Shown: piece after piece, positions 47,300 through 58,440 of the stretch
Numbering within the stretch: position 1 is the stretch's first letter
How the letters are laid out: every line of letters begins with the position of its first letter
Assembly: GCA_028023455.1 (NCBI GenBank)
Contig: JAQFVV010000014.1
Coordinates: 189,336-253,335 of the forward strand
Length of the DNA: 64,000 nucleotides
Direction: 5' to 3'
Source: Epiperipatus broadwayi
Taxonomy: Eukaryota > Onychophora > Udeonychophora > Euonychophora > Peripatidae
Translations under genes and position numbers: made by a program
Notes under the pieces: generated by a model
The model's input: the letters and a program-made list of their open reading frames with translations, nothing else
Told to the model about the DNA's origin: nothing
Database searches by the model: none

Positions 47300-49440
47300 T
47301 CAGGAAAACACTAAGTATTCGCTAAGGACACGATATTATATCAAACTTTAGACATTATGAAAAATTATGTCTAAAGCTGGCCAAAGTCGAAAATCATTTA
47401 ACTTTCTTATGTAAATTTGAATCTGAAGGGATAATTCCTAAAGGTTTGCAACTAAAACCTCCAATTCACTCTCAGAGAGCAAGTGAAGCTGTGTTAAGAG
47501 AAAGAATAAATGCTCAAAGGTTTTCTAAGTATCAAAAAATGCATTCTATTTATAATGTAGAATGTTTTCCAAAAAATAAACTTTCATGAAGACTACATGA
47601 GAGTTTCTCAAGCAGTAAGAAAATCATATTCTATATTACGTTGAAAGCATATTATAAATATTACATGGAAAAATAAAAGAATGCCAAAAGAAGAAACTTG
47701 CTAACCTACATGGGCATATCAAAAATCATAATGTATCAAGCAATGTACCAACTTCATTTGTTAAAAATCTCAATTCTAAACATCTAACAGATATTGAAAT
47801 TTCTGTTCTTGAAAGAGGATTAAAGTTTGCCATAACACTATCTAGTATCCTTTATTAAATATAATGGTAGCCATCAAAGAAGTCACTCAAAAATTGCCTT
47901 TAGAAGAAGAAGCAGAATTATGCTGGAGAATAAAAAGAATATTTACAGCAGCAAAAATTGAAGTCAAACATATCCTATGGTGAAAGGACAACAATTAAAT
48001 CTCTCGAAGTAGATAAATCTGTAATTATTCTCATTACTGACAAAGGCAATGCAACAGTTGTAATGGATACAACTGATTATGTCAACAAAATACAACAACT
48101 CACTGCAGGCCAATATAGAAAAGTGGCAAAAATATCAAGTACGGAAACAAAGTTAGAAGCATTACTCAGAAGGCATCACAAGTACTTCACTGATTCAGAA
48201 AAAAGTAAAATAACATCTTATTTCAGCAAAATTCCTCATCTGTATGGTCTACCTAAAATCCATAAGGATCATGTTTCATTAAGACCTATTGTTAGTTCTA
48301 GAGATTCACCTTACCAAAATTTGGCTAGATTTCTTCTCAAAGTTGTAAGTTCTTTGCATACAAGACCCAGTCCTTTGTCAGGGATTCTAGACACCTTGTA
48401 GAATTAATCAAGAACATGAAAATTAAAAGAATTGACTTACTGTAAGCTTTGATGTGGAAAGCTTATTCATGAATATGTGAAGAAGCATTGTCTATTGTAA
48501 GGAAAAGATTAAATGGTGATAATAGTTTACAAACCTGAACAGCTGTTCCTGTTGATAGTATAATGGAACTATTAACATTCTGTGTAAAAGAACCTACTTT
48601 CAATTTAACACAAAATTCTTCCAACAAAATCAAGGAATGGTTATGGGCTCACCATTGGTCTCCTCTGATTAGCAATATTTACATGGAATAACTTAAACCT
48701 TAGCCATAAAAAGTACTTTATATCCACCTAAAGTTTGGCTTCGCTATGTGAATGATACATTTGTTGTATGACCACATGGTGAAGCACTGCTACAAACTTT
48801 CTGAAACACCAACAATAAATATATCCCCTTCAATTAAATTCACAATGGAATCAGAACAAGAACAAAAATTGGCATTCTTAGATGTTCTTGTGACAAGACT
48901 CCCTCATGACAAAATCAAGACTACAGTTTACCGGAAATCTACACATACAGGAAAATAGAAACACAAAACATGGAGTTATAATATCACTATTGAACAGAGC
49001 AAGAGAAGTTTGTTCAGAAACCAGCAATTTGGAAAAAGAAAAACAAATTCTTATGAAAAATGGTTATCTATCGGCTGATATTAAGAAAACATTAAATAGA
49101 CAACAAAAAGAACCATCAAGAGAAAAGTCAGTTATTGGTATTATAGTGAACCCATACATTCCTAAAATAGCAGACAAATTAAGGAAAATCTGCAATCAGT
49201 ATAACATCAGAACAGCTTTCCAGAGCCATACCACTCTATGAGGAATTTTAATATCTACAAAGCCTAAATTTGAAATGCTGAAAAAAGAAACTGCATCTAT
49301 GAAATATGTGAATGTGGAAGAACATATATTCATGAGACCAGTTGTCCCATTGAAAAGCATTAGCAAGAACAAAAACTGATGATTAGAAGAGAGAAAACAG
49401 ATGTCTAAGGTAGCAGACCATTTATGTACCAATGATCATA
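47300..49440 (+). pseudogene. Penelope reverse transcriptase / GIY-YIG protein, broken
   Basis: Readable blocks in order are VIILITDKGNATVVMDTTDY and PHLYGLPKIHKDHVSLRPIV (47958-48401), SFDVESLF (motif A, about 48446), QNQGMVMGSPL (motif B, about 48627), WLRYVNDTFVV (motif C, about 48730), KLAFLDVLVTR and KTTVYRKSTHTG (48860-48955). RKICNQYNIRTAF and a damaged GIY-YIG start (CIYEICECGRTYIHETS) follow. Motif C has N where YVDD is needed, so the catalytic aspartate is lost. Stops or frameshifts occur at about 48401, 48480, 48760, 48957 and 49240. The intact protein copies RNA at a nick made by its own endonuclease. Confidence 0.9.
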
Positions 49441-49663
49441 TGTTCAATTGGGAAAATACAAAAATATTGGATAGCGAAGAAAAGATTGAAAGAAGAAAAT
49501 TTAAAGAAGCTGCTCACATGACAATCCCATAAGCCAACCTTGTGTGACTATACATAATGTATGGAAACCATTAATCAACTTTGCTCTTAGGAAAAAGTGG
49601 AGAAATCAGAAGGAACTTCATTTTTGTTAAGTATATGAAATTTCTACTGATTGTTGCCTGTGT

Positions 49664-49744
49664 CAGGATGGCTCAATTGGTTAGAGCATTATCTTAAAGT
49701 TCAATACTCAAGAATCTAAGGGTCAAGCTTCAAATCCCATGCTA
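49664..49744 (+). repeat. tRNA-like module, main PLE copy
   Basis: GGATGGCTCAATTGG and GCTTCAAATCCCAT at the same spacing as in 47033-47107. One base in each box has drifted. Confidence 0.72.
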
Positions 49745-49955
49745 GTACTGTTACTGGTTAGGCAAGTGACACCTGAAGAACAGGTGAGAATAATATCTCT
49801 CAAAATGTTGTGCATATACTAACCTGTTTGATGTGCTATTACTAGCAGTTGAATGTTTTTGGAATATTTAAATAAAGTTAAATTTTTTAAAGACATTCAA
49901 TACACATGTTAGATGATGGTAATAGTTCAATATAAAAATACAAGATATTGCTTTG

Positions 49956-50611
49956 TATGTGCTACATTTAATAATGAAACTAATTTATTCATTAATTACT
50001 GCCATTTCCATTTTATAACATGTTTAATAAAATGCTAAATTATTTTCTTCATTAATCAGATCAAAAAGATTTTGATAATAAAATATGTCTGATAAATGTC
50101 AATAAAATTTAAATTTAATTTAGAGATAATGATCAATTGAATACATATGTACCAACAAAATGTATGTTTTGCTTTGTTTTTCATTGTTTTTTTAACTTAA
50201 AATTCATAATGTTATCAATTTTTATTGTAGTAAAATAAAATTCATAGTGTTATCCATAGAATTATTTTTTTCTCATTTTTTGAAAAAAAAAAAAATAAAA
50301 GCGAATGTATGATCAAATATAAATTATTAAAAAATTTCCTTTCATTTCAATTAACTTGTGATTATTATAAATAAAATTAACAAATTTTACTCTTTTATTA
50401 AATTCTTTTATTGTTCATGGCATTTCTTTTTTTGTCTGATGATTTGTTTCATTCTTTGCGCCACACCGATACATCAATATTATCAGTTGATAAATTGAAC
50501 TAATTGCTTTAATGGAGGATTTCTGATTGTTTTTAATTATATTTACAGTTAAACATATGTATATCAGTCATGAGAAAAAGATATGTTGGAAACTTCAGAT
50601 ATTTTCCTGGT
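49956..50611. other. AT-rich non-coding DNA
   Basis: Nothing recognised. Confidence 0.55.
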
Positions 50612-50826
50612 CCCTAAGAAGTATTATTAATGAAATAAATAGAGATTTTCTCTAATTTCTTGTTGTTACTGCTAGCCTGCCATGGTGTTTATATGTAATC
50701 TACTAATATAAAATATTTTAAAATTTTCCTTTTAAAAGAATAAATTTGCTGCAATTTTCTGCTGCAATTCTATATTAGAATGAATAGTATTTTCACATTC
50801 TATTTGTTCTAAAATTAATTATTACA
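50612..50826 (+). repeat. Direct repeat D, copy 1
   Basis: Shares TTCTATATTAGAATGAATA, TTTCACATTCTATTTGTTCT, TAAAATT.ATTATT and GGTGTTTAT.TGTAA with 52243-52456 in the same orientation, offset about 1630 bp. Identity is roughly 75-80 percent by eye. Confidence 0.85.
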
Positions 50827-51199
50827 AACTATATTGTAACGTTTATTTATATAGTTTATTTATATACGTTGCAAATATATTGGCATTTGGTAAAAGCTAA
50901 AAAAAATAAAAGTAAATTTAGATTTTTTTTTTGACTAATTTTTTTTTTTTTAAAAAATAATGTACAATGAAAGTTAAATTGTAATTTGAAATAAAAGTAG
51001 AATTGGAGAGAAAAAAAAATTCCAAAAGCAAGTAAAAAGATAAGCTAAAAGAAAAATATTTTAGCTAATTAAACATGGCCGAAAAACTTGATAAAAAAAT
51101 GAGAACTTAGTAATTGAAAAATGATAAAGACTGTATAAGATTATAAACACAAAATGGCATGATAATAGCATGCGCAGAAGTCTGAAAACTGGACCTCTA
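50827..51199. other. AT-rich DNA upstream of the candidate promoter
   Basis: A/T runs only until about 51120, where composition becomes more balanced (GCATGCGCAGAAGTC near 51170). Confidence 0.5.
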
Positions 51200-51200
51200 G

Positions 51201-51489
51201 TATAAAAAGGAAGGATTCAGTTGGAGGAACGTCTTGGTTTGCCTGATATTCTTTTGGTTGGTTTTGGATTAAAGAATTCAGACCACTCTACGATGAAAAA
51301 ATTCTTCATACGAGTGTAGACCGGAGCTTTAGCTGATATTGTTACCGATGGACACCAGAAAAGCTTACGCGACTAGCCTATGGAACCAGCACCAAGATCA
51401 ATTTATAATCAATGACCGTGAGCTCATGTTAACCCCGAAAAACTATGCATAGTTATCTACAACCATCGTGAATTCACTAAAATTTACCG
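51201..51489 (+). promoter_or_regulatory. Candidate TATA promoter and first exon of an unknown transcript
   Basis: TATAAAAAG at 51201-51209 precedes about 260 bp of CpG-bearing sequence that ends in a strong donor, CCG|GTAAGA, at 51490. ATGs are present, but their frames are short: 8 codons from 51292 and 34 codons from about 51348 (starts MDTRKAYATSLWNQ). No long coding frame crosses the exon. It may be a non-coding RNA exon or an untranslated leader. It sits between two direct repeats, so it could also be the promoter part of a mobile element. Confidence 0.4.
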
Positions 51490-51963
51490 GTAAGACTACT
51501 TATTCCTGATTGTGACAAAATTAAGCGTTTGCAAACAAGTCTTAAAATAATCCAGATAGAGACTTTCATTTTTTCTGTACAAGTGACATTCATTTTTTTA
51601 AAGAACTTTCTAGAAGAAATTTGGAAGTGAACAGTAATTGTAAAATTGTTTTTTTTTTAATTGATTCACGTCCGAATTAAGTGGGTTCTCTCCAATTTAT
51701 TTGATTAATAATTTTCTTGAAACATTTTTTATCTATTAGAATAAAAATATTTCTAATACCAATTTTCATTTGTGCGTTATTAATAATAGTTATTATTTTT
51801 TTATTATTAAATCTATTAGCAGTTTAATAAGATTTAAAAATGTAATTTACCTTTGCCAATATGTTTGAATAAGCCCAGGAATAATAATCTTAAAAAAATA
51901 ATTCTCGTACGGTATGATGCAATACCTATTAGTTTAAAAGTATTTTTCTTTTTTGTTTGTCAG

Positions 51964-52145
51964 ATGCTATGTGACGGTTCAGTGGGTCTTGCAGAACTCT
52001 GGCGCCTTTCAAATAAATTAAAAACTGATTTTCGTCGATAGTATAATTCTCAACAATTACAAGGCTAAGTTGATCAGGAAATATAGCTATGTTTTTAATA
52101 GAAATCGAAATACAACTTTCTTCTTTTTGACATAGCTTGATCAAC
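51964..52145 (+). ncRNA. Candidate second exon
   Basis: A strong polypyrimidine tract and CAG (51941-51963) precede a CpG-bearing block starting with ATG at 51964. That ATG opens a frame of only 26 codons (MLCDGSVGLAELWRLSNK, then a stop at about 52041). If joined to 51489, another frame reads through the junction (HREFTKIYRCYVTVQWVL) but has no start codon. The 474-bp intron bounds are good; the coding content is poor. The end is uncertain; no AATAAA was noticed before 52300. Confidence 0.35.
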
Positions 52146-52242
52146 TCACGCGCAATTTATATTAGCGTGTAGAGGCCTAGAAAAATGGAAAATGTTATAA
52201 TATTAAATACATATACTTCAACTATCTTCCCAATTCCTCTGA

Positions 52243-52456
52243 AATATTGTTAAAGAAGGAAAGAGAGCCTTTTCCCAATTTTTTATTGTTACTTCTAGCA
52301 TGTTCTGGTGTTTATTTGTAACCCACTAATGTCAAATATTTAAAATTTTTCCTTTAAAACATAAACTTTCGCTGACTTTTATAAATTTTTTCTGCAGTTC
52401 TATATTAGAATGAATACTACTTTCACATTCTATTTGTTCTAAAATTGATTATTGAA
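52243..52456 (+). repeat. Direct repeat D, copy 2
   Basis: Partner of 50612-50826, in the same orientation. The pair encloses the candidate transcript. Confidence 0.85.
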
Positions 52457-53897
52457 ATGGTGGTTAATGCATATTTTTTATAAATTTATATTTCATTGAC
52501 ATCTCATTTGTTTTAAAACAAAAATAATGGAATAATGTGAATATTTTTTTGAAATAATAAATTTATTACTCATGGTAACTTTTTTTTTAAAAATGAGTAT
52601 GTGAAATTGCTGGTGTGAGTAAATGTTTATATTTTTACCAGTATTATATATTCTTTCATTCATTCCACAGTCATTCTGAACATTTACAATTGAGGCAAAA
52701 GATGTGATGTAATATTTTTATAACTATTGTGTCCTTATATTTGCAATAAGTTTTGATAAATTGATCCTAGAAAAGAAATCACTGGAATAATCCTACTTAT
52801 GAATTTGTTTATTATTTTATTTTTTTGTAATTATTTTCTTTTATTCATTTGTTAAATTGAGGCTGTCAGTCTTAATATATAAAAAGATAAAATTTAATTA
52901 TGTAGATTGAAGGAAAGCTTTCATTTGCCTAGGTAATGATAAAAAAATAAACAAGTTTTATATAATTTATTTCAGGACAAGTACTTTTATAGCCGTCTCT
53001 CATGAAGGAATAGTAAAGAAAAGACACTACTGATTTGTTAATTGCTGAGTGGTGAGTGTGGAGTGATTTTATCTAATTTCAAATAGCCAAATACTTATTT
53101 ACTGAAAAATATTAGTTTATCTTAGTATGCATTGGGCCAGGTACTTGAAAGAAAATTCTATGATTGTGAAAATTTTCAAGCTTACTCAATCCAGATTTGA
53201 GTTCAGATTATAAGCATTGAGCAGATACACCACTGGCACACCATAATGCCTTTATAGTTAATATATATATATATATATTATGTTGATAGAAAGTAATGGC
53301 AAGTTATTATTAATAATGATTATTTTTTTTTATAGTTTGATTATAGTGCCTTCTGTCAAAAGATCTTTAGAATTGTAAATGCTCTTTCTAGAAGGTTATA
53401 TGAGATATTCTACATATAAAGTAAATTAAATGAAAATCTTTTTAAATGATTAAATTATTTTTTTGCTTTACTCAAATACATAAGAGTGACTCTCACTTAT
53501 TGTAGTTTTAAAAGTAAATAATATGATGCATGACCTTTAGTTTTTATATAAGTACAATTTTGACATGGATTGCAAGATTAAAACAATAAATTTCTTATTA
53601 CTATAGTAAAGTTTTGTTAATATGTTAAAAACAATCTTAAAATACAACTTTCAAATTCATTTTTATATAATCTATTTTTGTCATAATGTTTGATTAGCTT
53701 TTAAATTACATATTTTTTATCTTTTTTTTATTTTTATTTATAAAGTGGATCCTGATTTTAAATAATGAAATATTAATTTTTTTTGTTTGTGTAATTAATT
53801 GTCAGTATGAAAAATAATGCATTTATTGTTTTTTATTTTAATAATAATAATACAATTTTTTTTTATAGAGTCATGTCTTCAAAAATTCATACTAGTT
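52457..53897. other. AT-rich non-coding DNA
   Basis: A (TA)n run lies near 53262-53278. No gene recognised. Confidence 0.55.
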
Positions 53898-54007
53898 TGG
53901 TACCAAGGCACCAAGGGTGATATCCATATAAAGATATACCTTAATTTCTGCTAGGTTGTACTAAGGCTGATATGTACCTAAAGATGTACTTAATTTCTGC
54001 TAGGTTT
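53898..54007. repeat. 51-bp tandem duplication
   Basis: TTAATTTCTGCTAGGTT occurs twice, each time preceded by GTGATATCCATATAAAGATAT-like or CTGATATGTACCTAAAGATG sequence. The two units are diverged. Confidence 0.8.
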
Positions 54008-54221
54008 TGTTTTGATAGTCTGGCTGTATGTCTGTTTGTTCATAAGTTAAGATTTGCATTAAAATGGTCTTCTAATAATAATAATAAGAATCAACTCCGA
54101 ATACCTATTTATAATATATATTATCTTTTGCAAAGCTTTTATTATAACTATATGTAATTATAAATTTATTTAAAAGCACATTGATTACGTAAATAATATT
54201 CATTAAGGCTGTAGCCTCAAG

Positions 54222-54354
54222 CACATGCATATAAAATGCGATAGTAGGGACCTCTACAGGTCTTAAAACCACAAGCTTACTCATTGGAAGAAAAGAGTAA
54301 GCTTGTGGTTTTAAGACCTGTAGAGGTCCTACTATCGCATTTTATACGCATGTG
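54222..54354. repeat. Near-perfect hairpin element, 60-bp arms
   Basis: The left arm 54222-54282 and right arm 54295-54354 are reverse complements with only two or three differences (AAAATGCGATAGTAGG with CCTACTATCGCATTTT, CAAGCTTACTC with GAGTAAGCTTG). The 12-base loop is ATTGGAAGAAAA. It is a fold-back MITE with CpG retained, so probably young. Confidence 0.92.
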
Positions 54355-54399
54355 ATTATATGTAATATAAATTATATAATTAGCAGCATAATCATATTT

Positions 54400-54550
54400 T
54401 CCACTTATACTTTGTTTTATATTTATTATGAGATCTTTCTTGTAACTTCTATTGGACTTGCAGACATAAGTTGAGATTTATTTGTATCCTGTCTTAATGA
54501 TTATTGAAAGTAAGCTTCAAAGACACTATGATCATATACCAATCATTATA
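54400..54550 (+). repeat. Dispersed repeat B, copy 1
   Basis: TTTCTTGTAACTT, AGTTGAGATTTATTTG, TTATTGAAAGTAAGCTTC and ATGATCATA recur in the same order at 58285-58440. The family is unknown. Confidence 0.8.
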
Positions 54551-54769
54551 GTTATAATGTAAATGTACTGTTAGTATAATTATATAAGATATTCAAATTT
54601 GCAAACATTTATTCATATGCATAATGGTTTCTTTCTTTTTATAATTTAATGTTAAGTACACTTTCAATGAAGTTCACCATAATCATAGCTCTCTTAAATT
54701 AATTGTTGTTGTTGCTGTTTTTTATACTATAATTATGCATGCACAGAAATAAAATCCAAAGAAATAAAA
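54551..54769. other. AT-rich non-coding DNA
   Basis: Nothing recognised. Confidence 0.5.
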
Positions 54770-55510
54770 AATAGGTTGGATTATAAAATGGTAGTTAAAC
54801 CATTTGAAAGTAGAAGTGCTATCAATCCACAATTTAAAACATCAATGGCTCACCAACTAACAGGATTCAAAGCATTTCTTAAAAGAAATTTAATGCTTTG
54901 GTAAATGTGAAGCAGATAGAAAAACCAAGATAGATGAATATGGAAATCATCTATGTAGTATAAGTTATAATAAAAATATTCTAGCAAATATTATCAAACA
55001 ATTGTATTGAAATAGCAAATGAACTTTAAAACCACAAGTTGAAAATAAATCATGGGTCAGTATCCCTTATATTCTAAGATTATTAAAGTAAAAAAGATCT
55101 GCAGACCAACATTCAAAGCTAGTTTCCATATCCCCTCTAATTTTAATAGGTTGATTAACAACACTAAAGACAAATTACAAAATGATATATCACAGATAGT
55201 GTATGAGATTCCATGCAACAGCTCAGGTAGTATGGCTGAATACTATGGAAATCTAGAGCTAATATCTCAACAAGATTAGTGCAGTACAAATACTAATATA
55301 GCCATGTTAAAAACAACCTGGAATATAAGTCTGTTTTTTGGGACTATGACAAACAATTTGGCATAGCTTTCATTCACAGCCAGACAATCTAGTATGTATG
55401 GTGCGCAATGTCAAAAGTAGGTCAAGGAGACGTGGTTTACTGCCAACCATAGAAATAAAATAAAAGAGAAAACAGTGTACAATTATCTATCAAATGGAAT
55501 ATTTAAATGG
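54770..55510 (+). mobile_element. Penelope-like element remnant of a second lineage
   Basis: A 75-codon frame at 55052-55279 contains DKLQNDISQIVYEIPCNSSG followed by AEYYGN. The VYEIPC segment is the start of a PLE GIY-YIG domain, and the preceding PTFKASFHIPSN region matches the linker before it. The frame does not match the copy at 47-49 kb closely, so this is another PLE family. The reverse transcriptase part upstream is decayed beyond easy reading. Confidence 0.6.
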
Positions 55511-55929
55511 ACTAATTTAAATAAAAATAAATAAATAAATAAATAAAAATGCATTCATAATTATAGTTTAAATAAAGCAGCAACTGTAATTTAAGAGAGT
55601 TGTGATTACGATGAACTTCACTGAAAGTGCACATAACATTAGGTTATAAAGAAGAAAGAACCCCTTCATTATGCAGATAAACAGACATTTGCAAATTTGA
55701 ATTATAAATATAAATAAAGGGAAAAATAGATATTATATATTAGATATATACAATTATATAACCTTTAGGCTGATGAAGCAGCCATATTGAATATTTAAAA
55801 AATTATGTTAAGCCCCAAATTTAACATAAGTTTTTATTATTTAAAAATGACAATATGTATTGTTTGAAATATAAAACACCAAAGAATGTAATTAAGCTGA
55901 AAAAAATATTGTCATTGATAGTCAAAGTA
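55511..55929. other. AT-rich DNA with an (AAAT)n run
   Basis: AAATA tetramer-type repeats lie at 55518-55550. The stretch near 55768 (GGCTGATGAAGCAGCC) may be the end of the PLE remnant; otherwise nothing is recognised. Confidence 0.5.
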
Positions 55930-57031
55930 CACCTGGGTCTCTTTTTATGCGGACTTATTTAACACGATTTTGAAGTTACGCAATCCATGTTTCACCGGAA
56001 GTCGAACTCCAATAATGCGCTATTACTTTAAATAATAAATTCCGTGCACTTACGTTATATTGAAAGTAATAGCACATTATTGGAATTCGACTTTCATTTT
56101 AGTAATTTCAATATTTTCAGTGCTTTATAACAGTAAGATTTTATGCAGTAATGAAATTAAAATCATGATTTCCACATTTTATGTATACACACATTAAATT
56201 TTACAAGATTATAATGTAAATTTATTCAAACATTGTGCGTGTTAATTTTGCATTTTAAATGACATTCTGTTTGCTTTTTAAAAAAGAACGTAATCAATTA
56301 TTAATCATTTAGTGTCCACAAGTTTATTTTTAAAAGCAGTGGGCACAATTAAATTTGACAATTAAAAATTAAAATCTGATTTTTAATTGTAATTAATAAT
56401 TTAAAAATCACTTACGGCGACTTGAAATTAATGTGATGTGAAATTTGATTTTTAAACGGAATTGAAAATTAAAAAATTAAAGACAAAAATAAAGAATTTA
56501 ATTTTTAGTTGTTAGTTTCATAAACAATTAATAAAATCATCGTCTCAAAGATTAATTACTAATTATGTTGTCACCAGAAAACCGTTGACACAACATGAGT
56601 GTGAAGTTGGCGCTAGTTGTATTTCCTCTTGTGAAGAATTTTATTTTTTACCATTCTGCAAACGAACGTGTTTTTCGTCAAATAGCGATAATAATTAAAA
56701 CATGTATAAAAAATGTAAATTACTGTTCTGTAAATTATGCATAAAAATATATTATTTTGAATAAAATTAAATATTATAGTTAAAAAAAGTTTGTCTTGTA
56801 TCAATTTTTTTCAAATTTGAAATTTTTTATTAGTCATATTTTATTTCCTTATTTTTTTTTTTGCGTGAATTTTAAAGTAATTTTACGTTGGTGCTTTGCT
56901 TTTACGCGAATTTTGAAAAATCACAGACCACATACCCCCCTTTTCAATGTAAGTTATGTCTATTTTTGTGCGATTTTGTTTGCGCGTGTTTTCCGAGGAA
57001 CCTATCTATCACATAAAACGAGACCCAGGTG
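55930..57031. mobile_element. Non-autonomous DNA transposon, TA target duplication
   Basis: The left end CACCTGGGTCTCTTTTTATG (55930-55949) and right end CATAAAACGAGACCCAGGTG (57012-57031) are reverse complements with one mismatch. TA flanks both sides (55928-55929, 57032-57033). A second, internal hairpin at 55998-56095 pairs GTCGAACTCCAATAATGCGC with a near complement. The length is 1102 bp and no transposase is encoded. The TA duplication suggests a Tc1/mariner-like or related superfamily; the exact one is not resolved. Confidence 0.85.
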
Positions 57032-57033
57032 TA

Positions 57034-58284
57034 ATAAAAAAAAGAATAAAAGTTAATATTTTTAATAATTATTCTCATATTATTTCATAAATTCAAAATT
57101 ATTATGTATACAACTTAAAATTATATTTTTGTTAGTAGATTAGTTGGATTCATCATAAAATTTCTAAAAAATTGGTATATAATGATACTTATCTAAGATA
57201 ATCCATAACTTGAAAACTTTGTAGAATAAAGATATTAGTACCTTTTATTTTTCCTAATAGTCCTTCAAAATATATTTCCATACAGGGGTTTGCAATGAAT
57301 ATGCCATCCTTATAACAAGTAGTTAATATTGATCAATAATTAATATAATTTGACTATTATAATAAAGAACTTCAATAATGTTTGTAATTTATTAAAAACT
57401 ACTACTAAAATAGACACTATATACAAAACAAAGTAGTAAAATAATATAAAAGTGAATGAAATACTAAATTCATTATAGAGTTAAGCTTGGGTACATAAGT
57501 TAGTAGTTTAGAGTCGGTGCGATGTAGTATTATTTATCCTATCTTTATAGGTTTTGAGGGCTCATATTGCTTCATGCTACTATGACCATAAATTTAGTAA
57601 TAGCTTCATCAACTGCCACCTTTTTTTTTGCATTTAATATGCAGCTTTCAAATTTACATTGCAATAATGTATAATCAGCCTAAGTTTATGTACTGTCAAA
57701 ATCTTTATTTTTAACATTCACATATTTTTATTATTATTAAAATGCAGACAAGACATTATAGAAAAATATAAATCAGGTCATAATATTTGCAAAATATGTT
57801 TATCTTTGTCTCATATCACCTAATTCAAACAATCACGAGCTATTTTTTTGATCAGTGTATATGTTAGTTTCAATAATAATTTTTTTGTATATTTTTTATC
57901 AAATACAAATTCAAATAATAATTAAAAAATATATAAAAATAAAATAATAATTAAAAAATATATAAAAATAATTCCAATGTAATTTTCACAATGAATATTA
58001 TTTTCTCAACATTTTAAAAAAACTAAGAGAAAAACAAAAAATTCAATTTAGTTGATCACAAAAATTATCATAAAATTTTTATTTTTTATTGTAGAAAAAT
58101 AAAACTTACCTTTTCTCAAACTAGAAAGAAAGATGGAGATGAAGGTGTAAAAAGTGCATGTGTAGACTGCATAGATTTCTGTTAATATTAAGCGTAAACA
58201 GGATGTTTATAATTTGAAAATTCTTGCCTGCATTATGCAGGTGTAAAAACGAAGAGAATAAATAACAGCACAATTATTTTGTTT
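57034..58284. other. AT-rich non-coding DNA
   Basis: Includes a short tandem duplication of AATAATTAAAAAATATATAA near 57918-57971. No gene recognised. Confidence 0.55.
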
Positions 58285-58440
58285 GATTATACTTTATCTT
58301 ATGTTTATTGTGAGATTTTTCTTGTAACTTTCATTGAACTTGCGACATGAGTTGAGATTTATTTGTTATCCTCTCTTAATGTTTATTGAAAGTAAGCTTC
58401 CAAGTCTCAATGATCATAGACCATTAATTTTTATTTTATT
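58285..58440 (+). repeat. Dispersed repeat B, copy 2
   Basis: Matches 54400-54550 in order and orientation, at roughly 80 percent by eye. Confidence 0.8.

Larger units (their letters stand above)
47291..49955 (+). mobile_element. Penelope-like retroelement, main copy
   Basis: The main body encodes a reverse transcriptase followed by a GIY-YIG endonuclease region, then a 3' part with the tRNA-like module and the same terminal segment as the upstream partial copy. The tandem arrangement, with one partial copy upstream in the same sense and one inverted, matches the known organisation of Penelope insertions. Confidence 0.88.
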
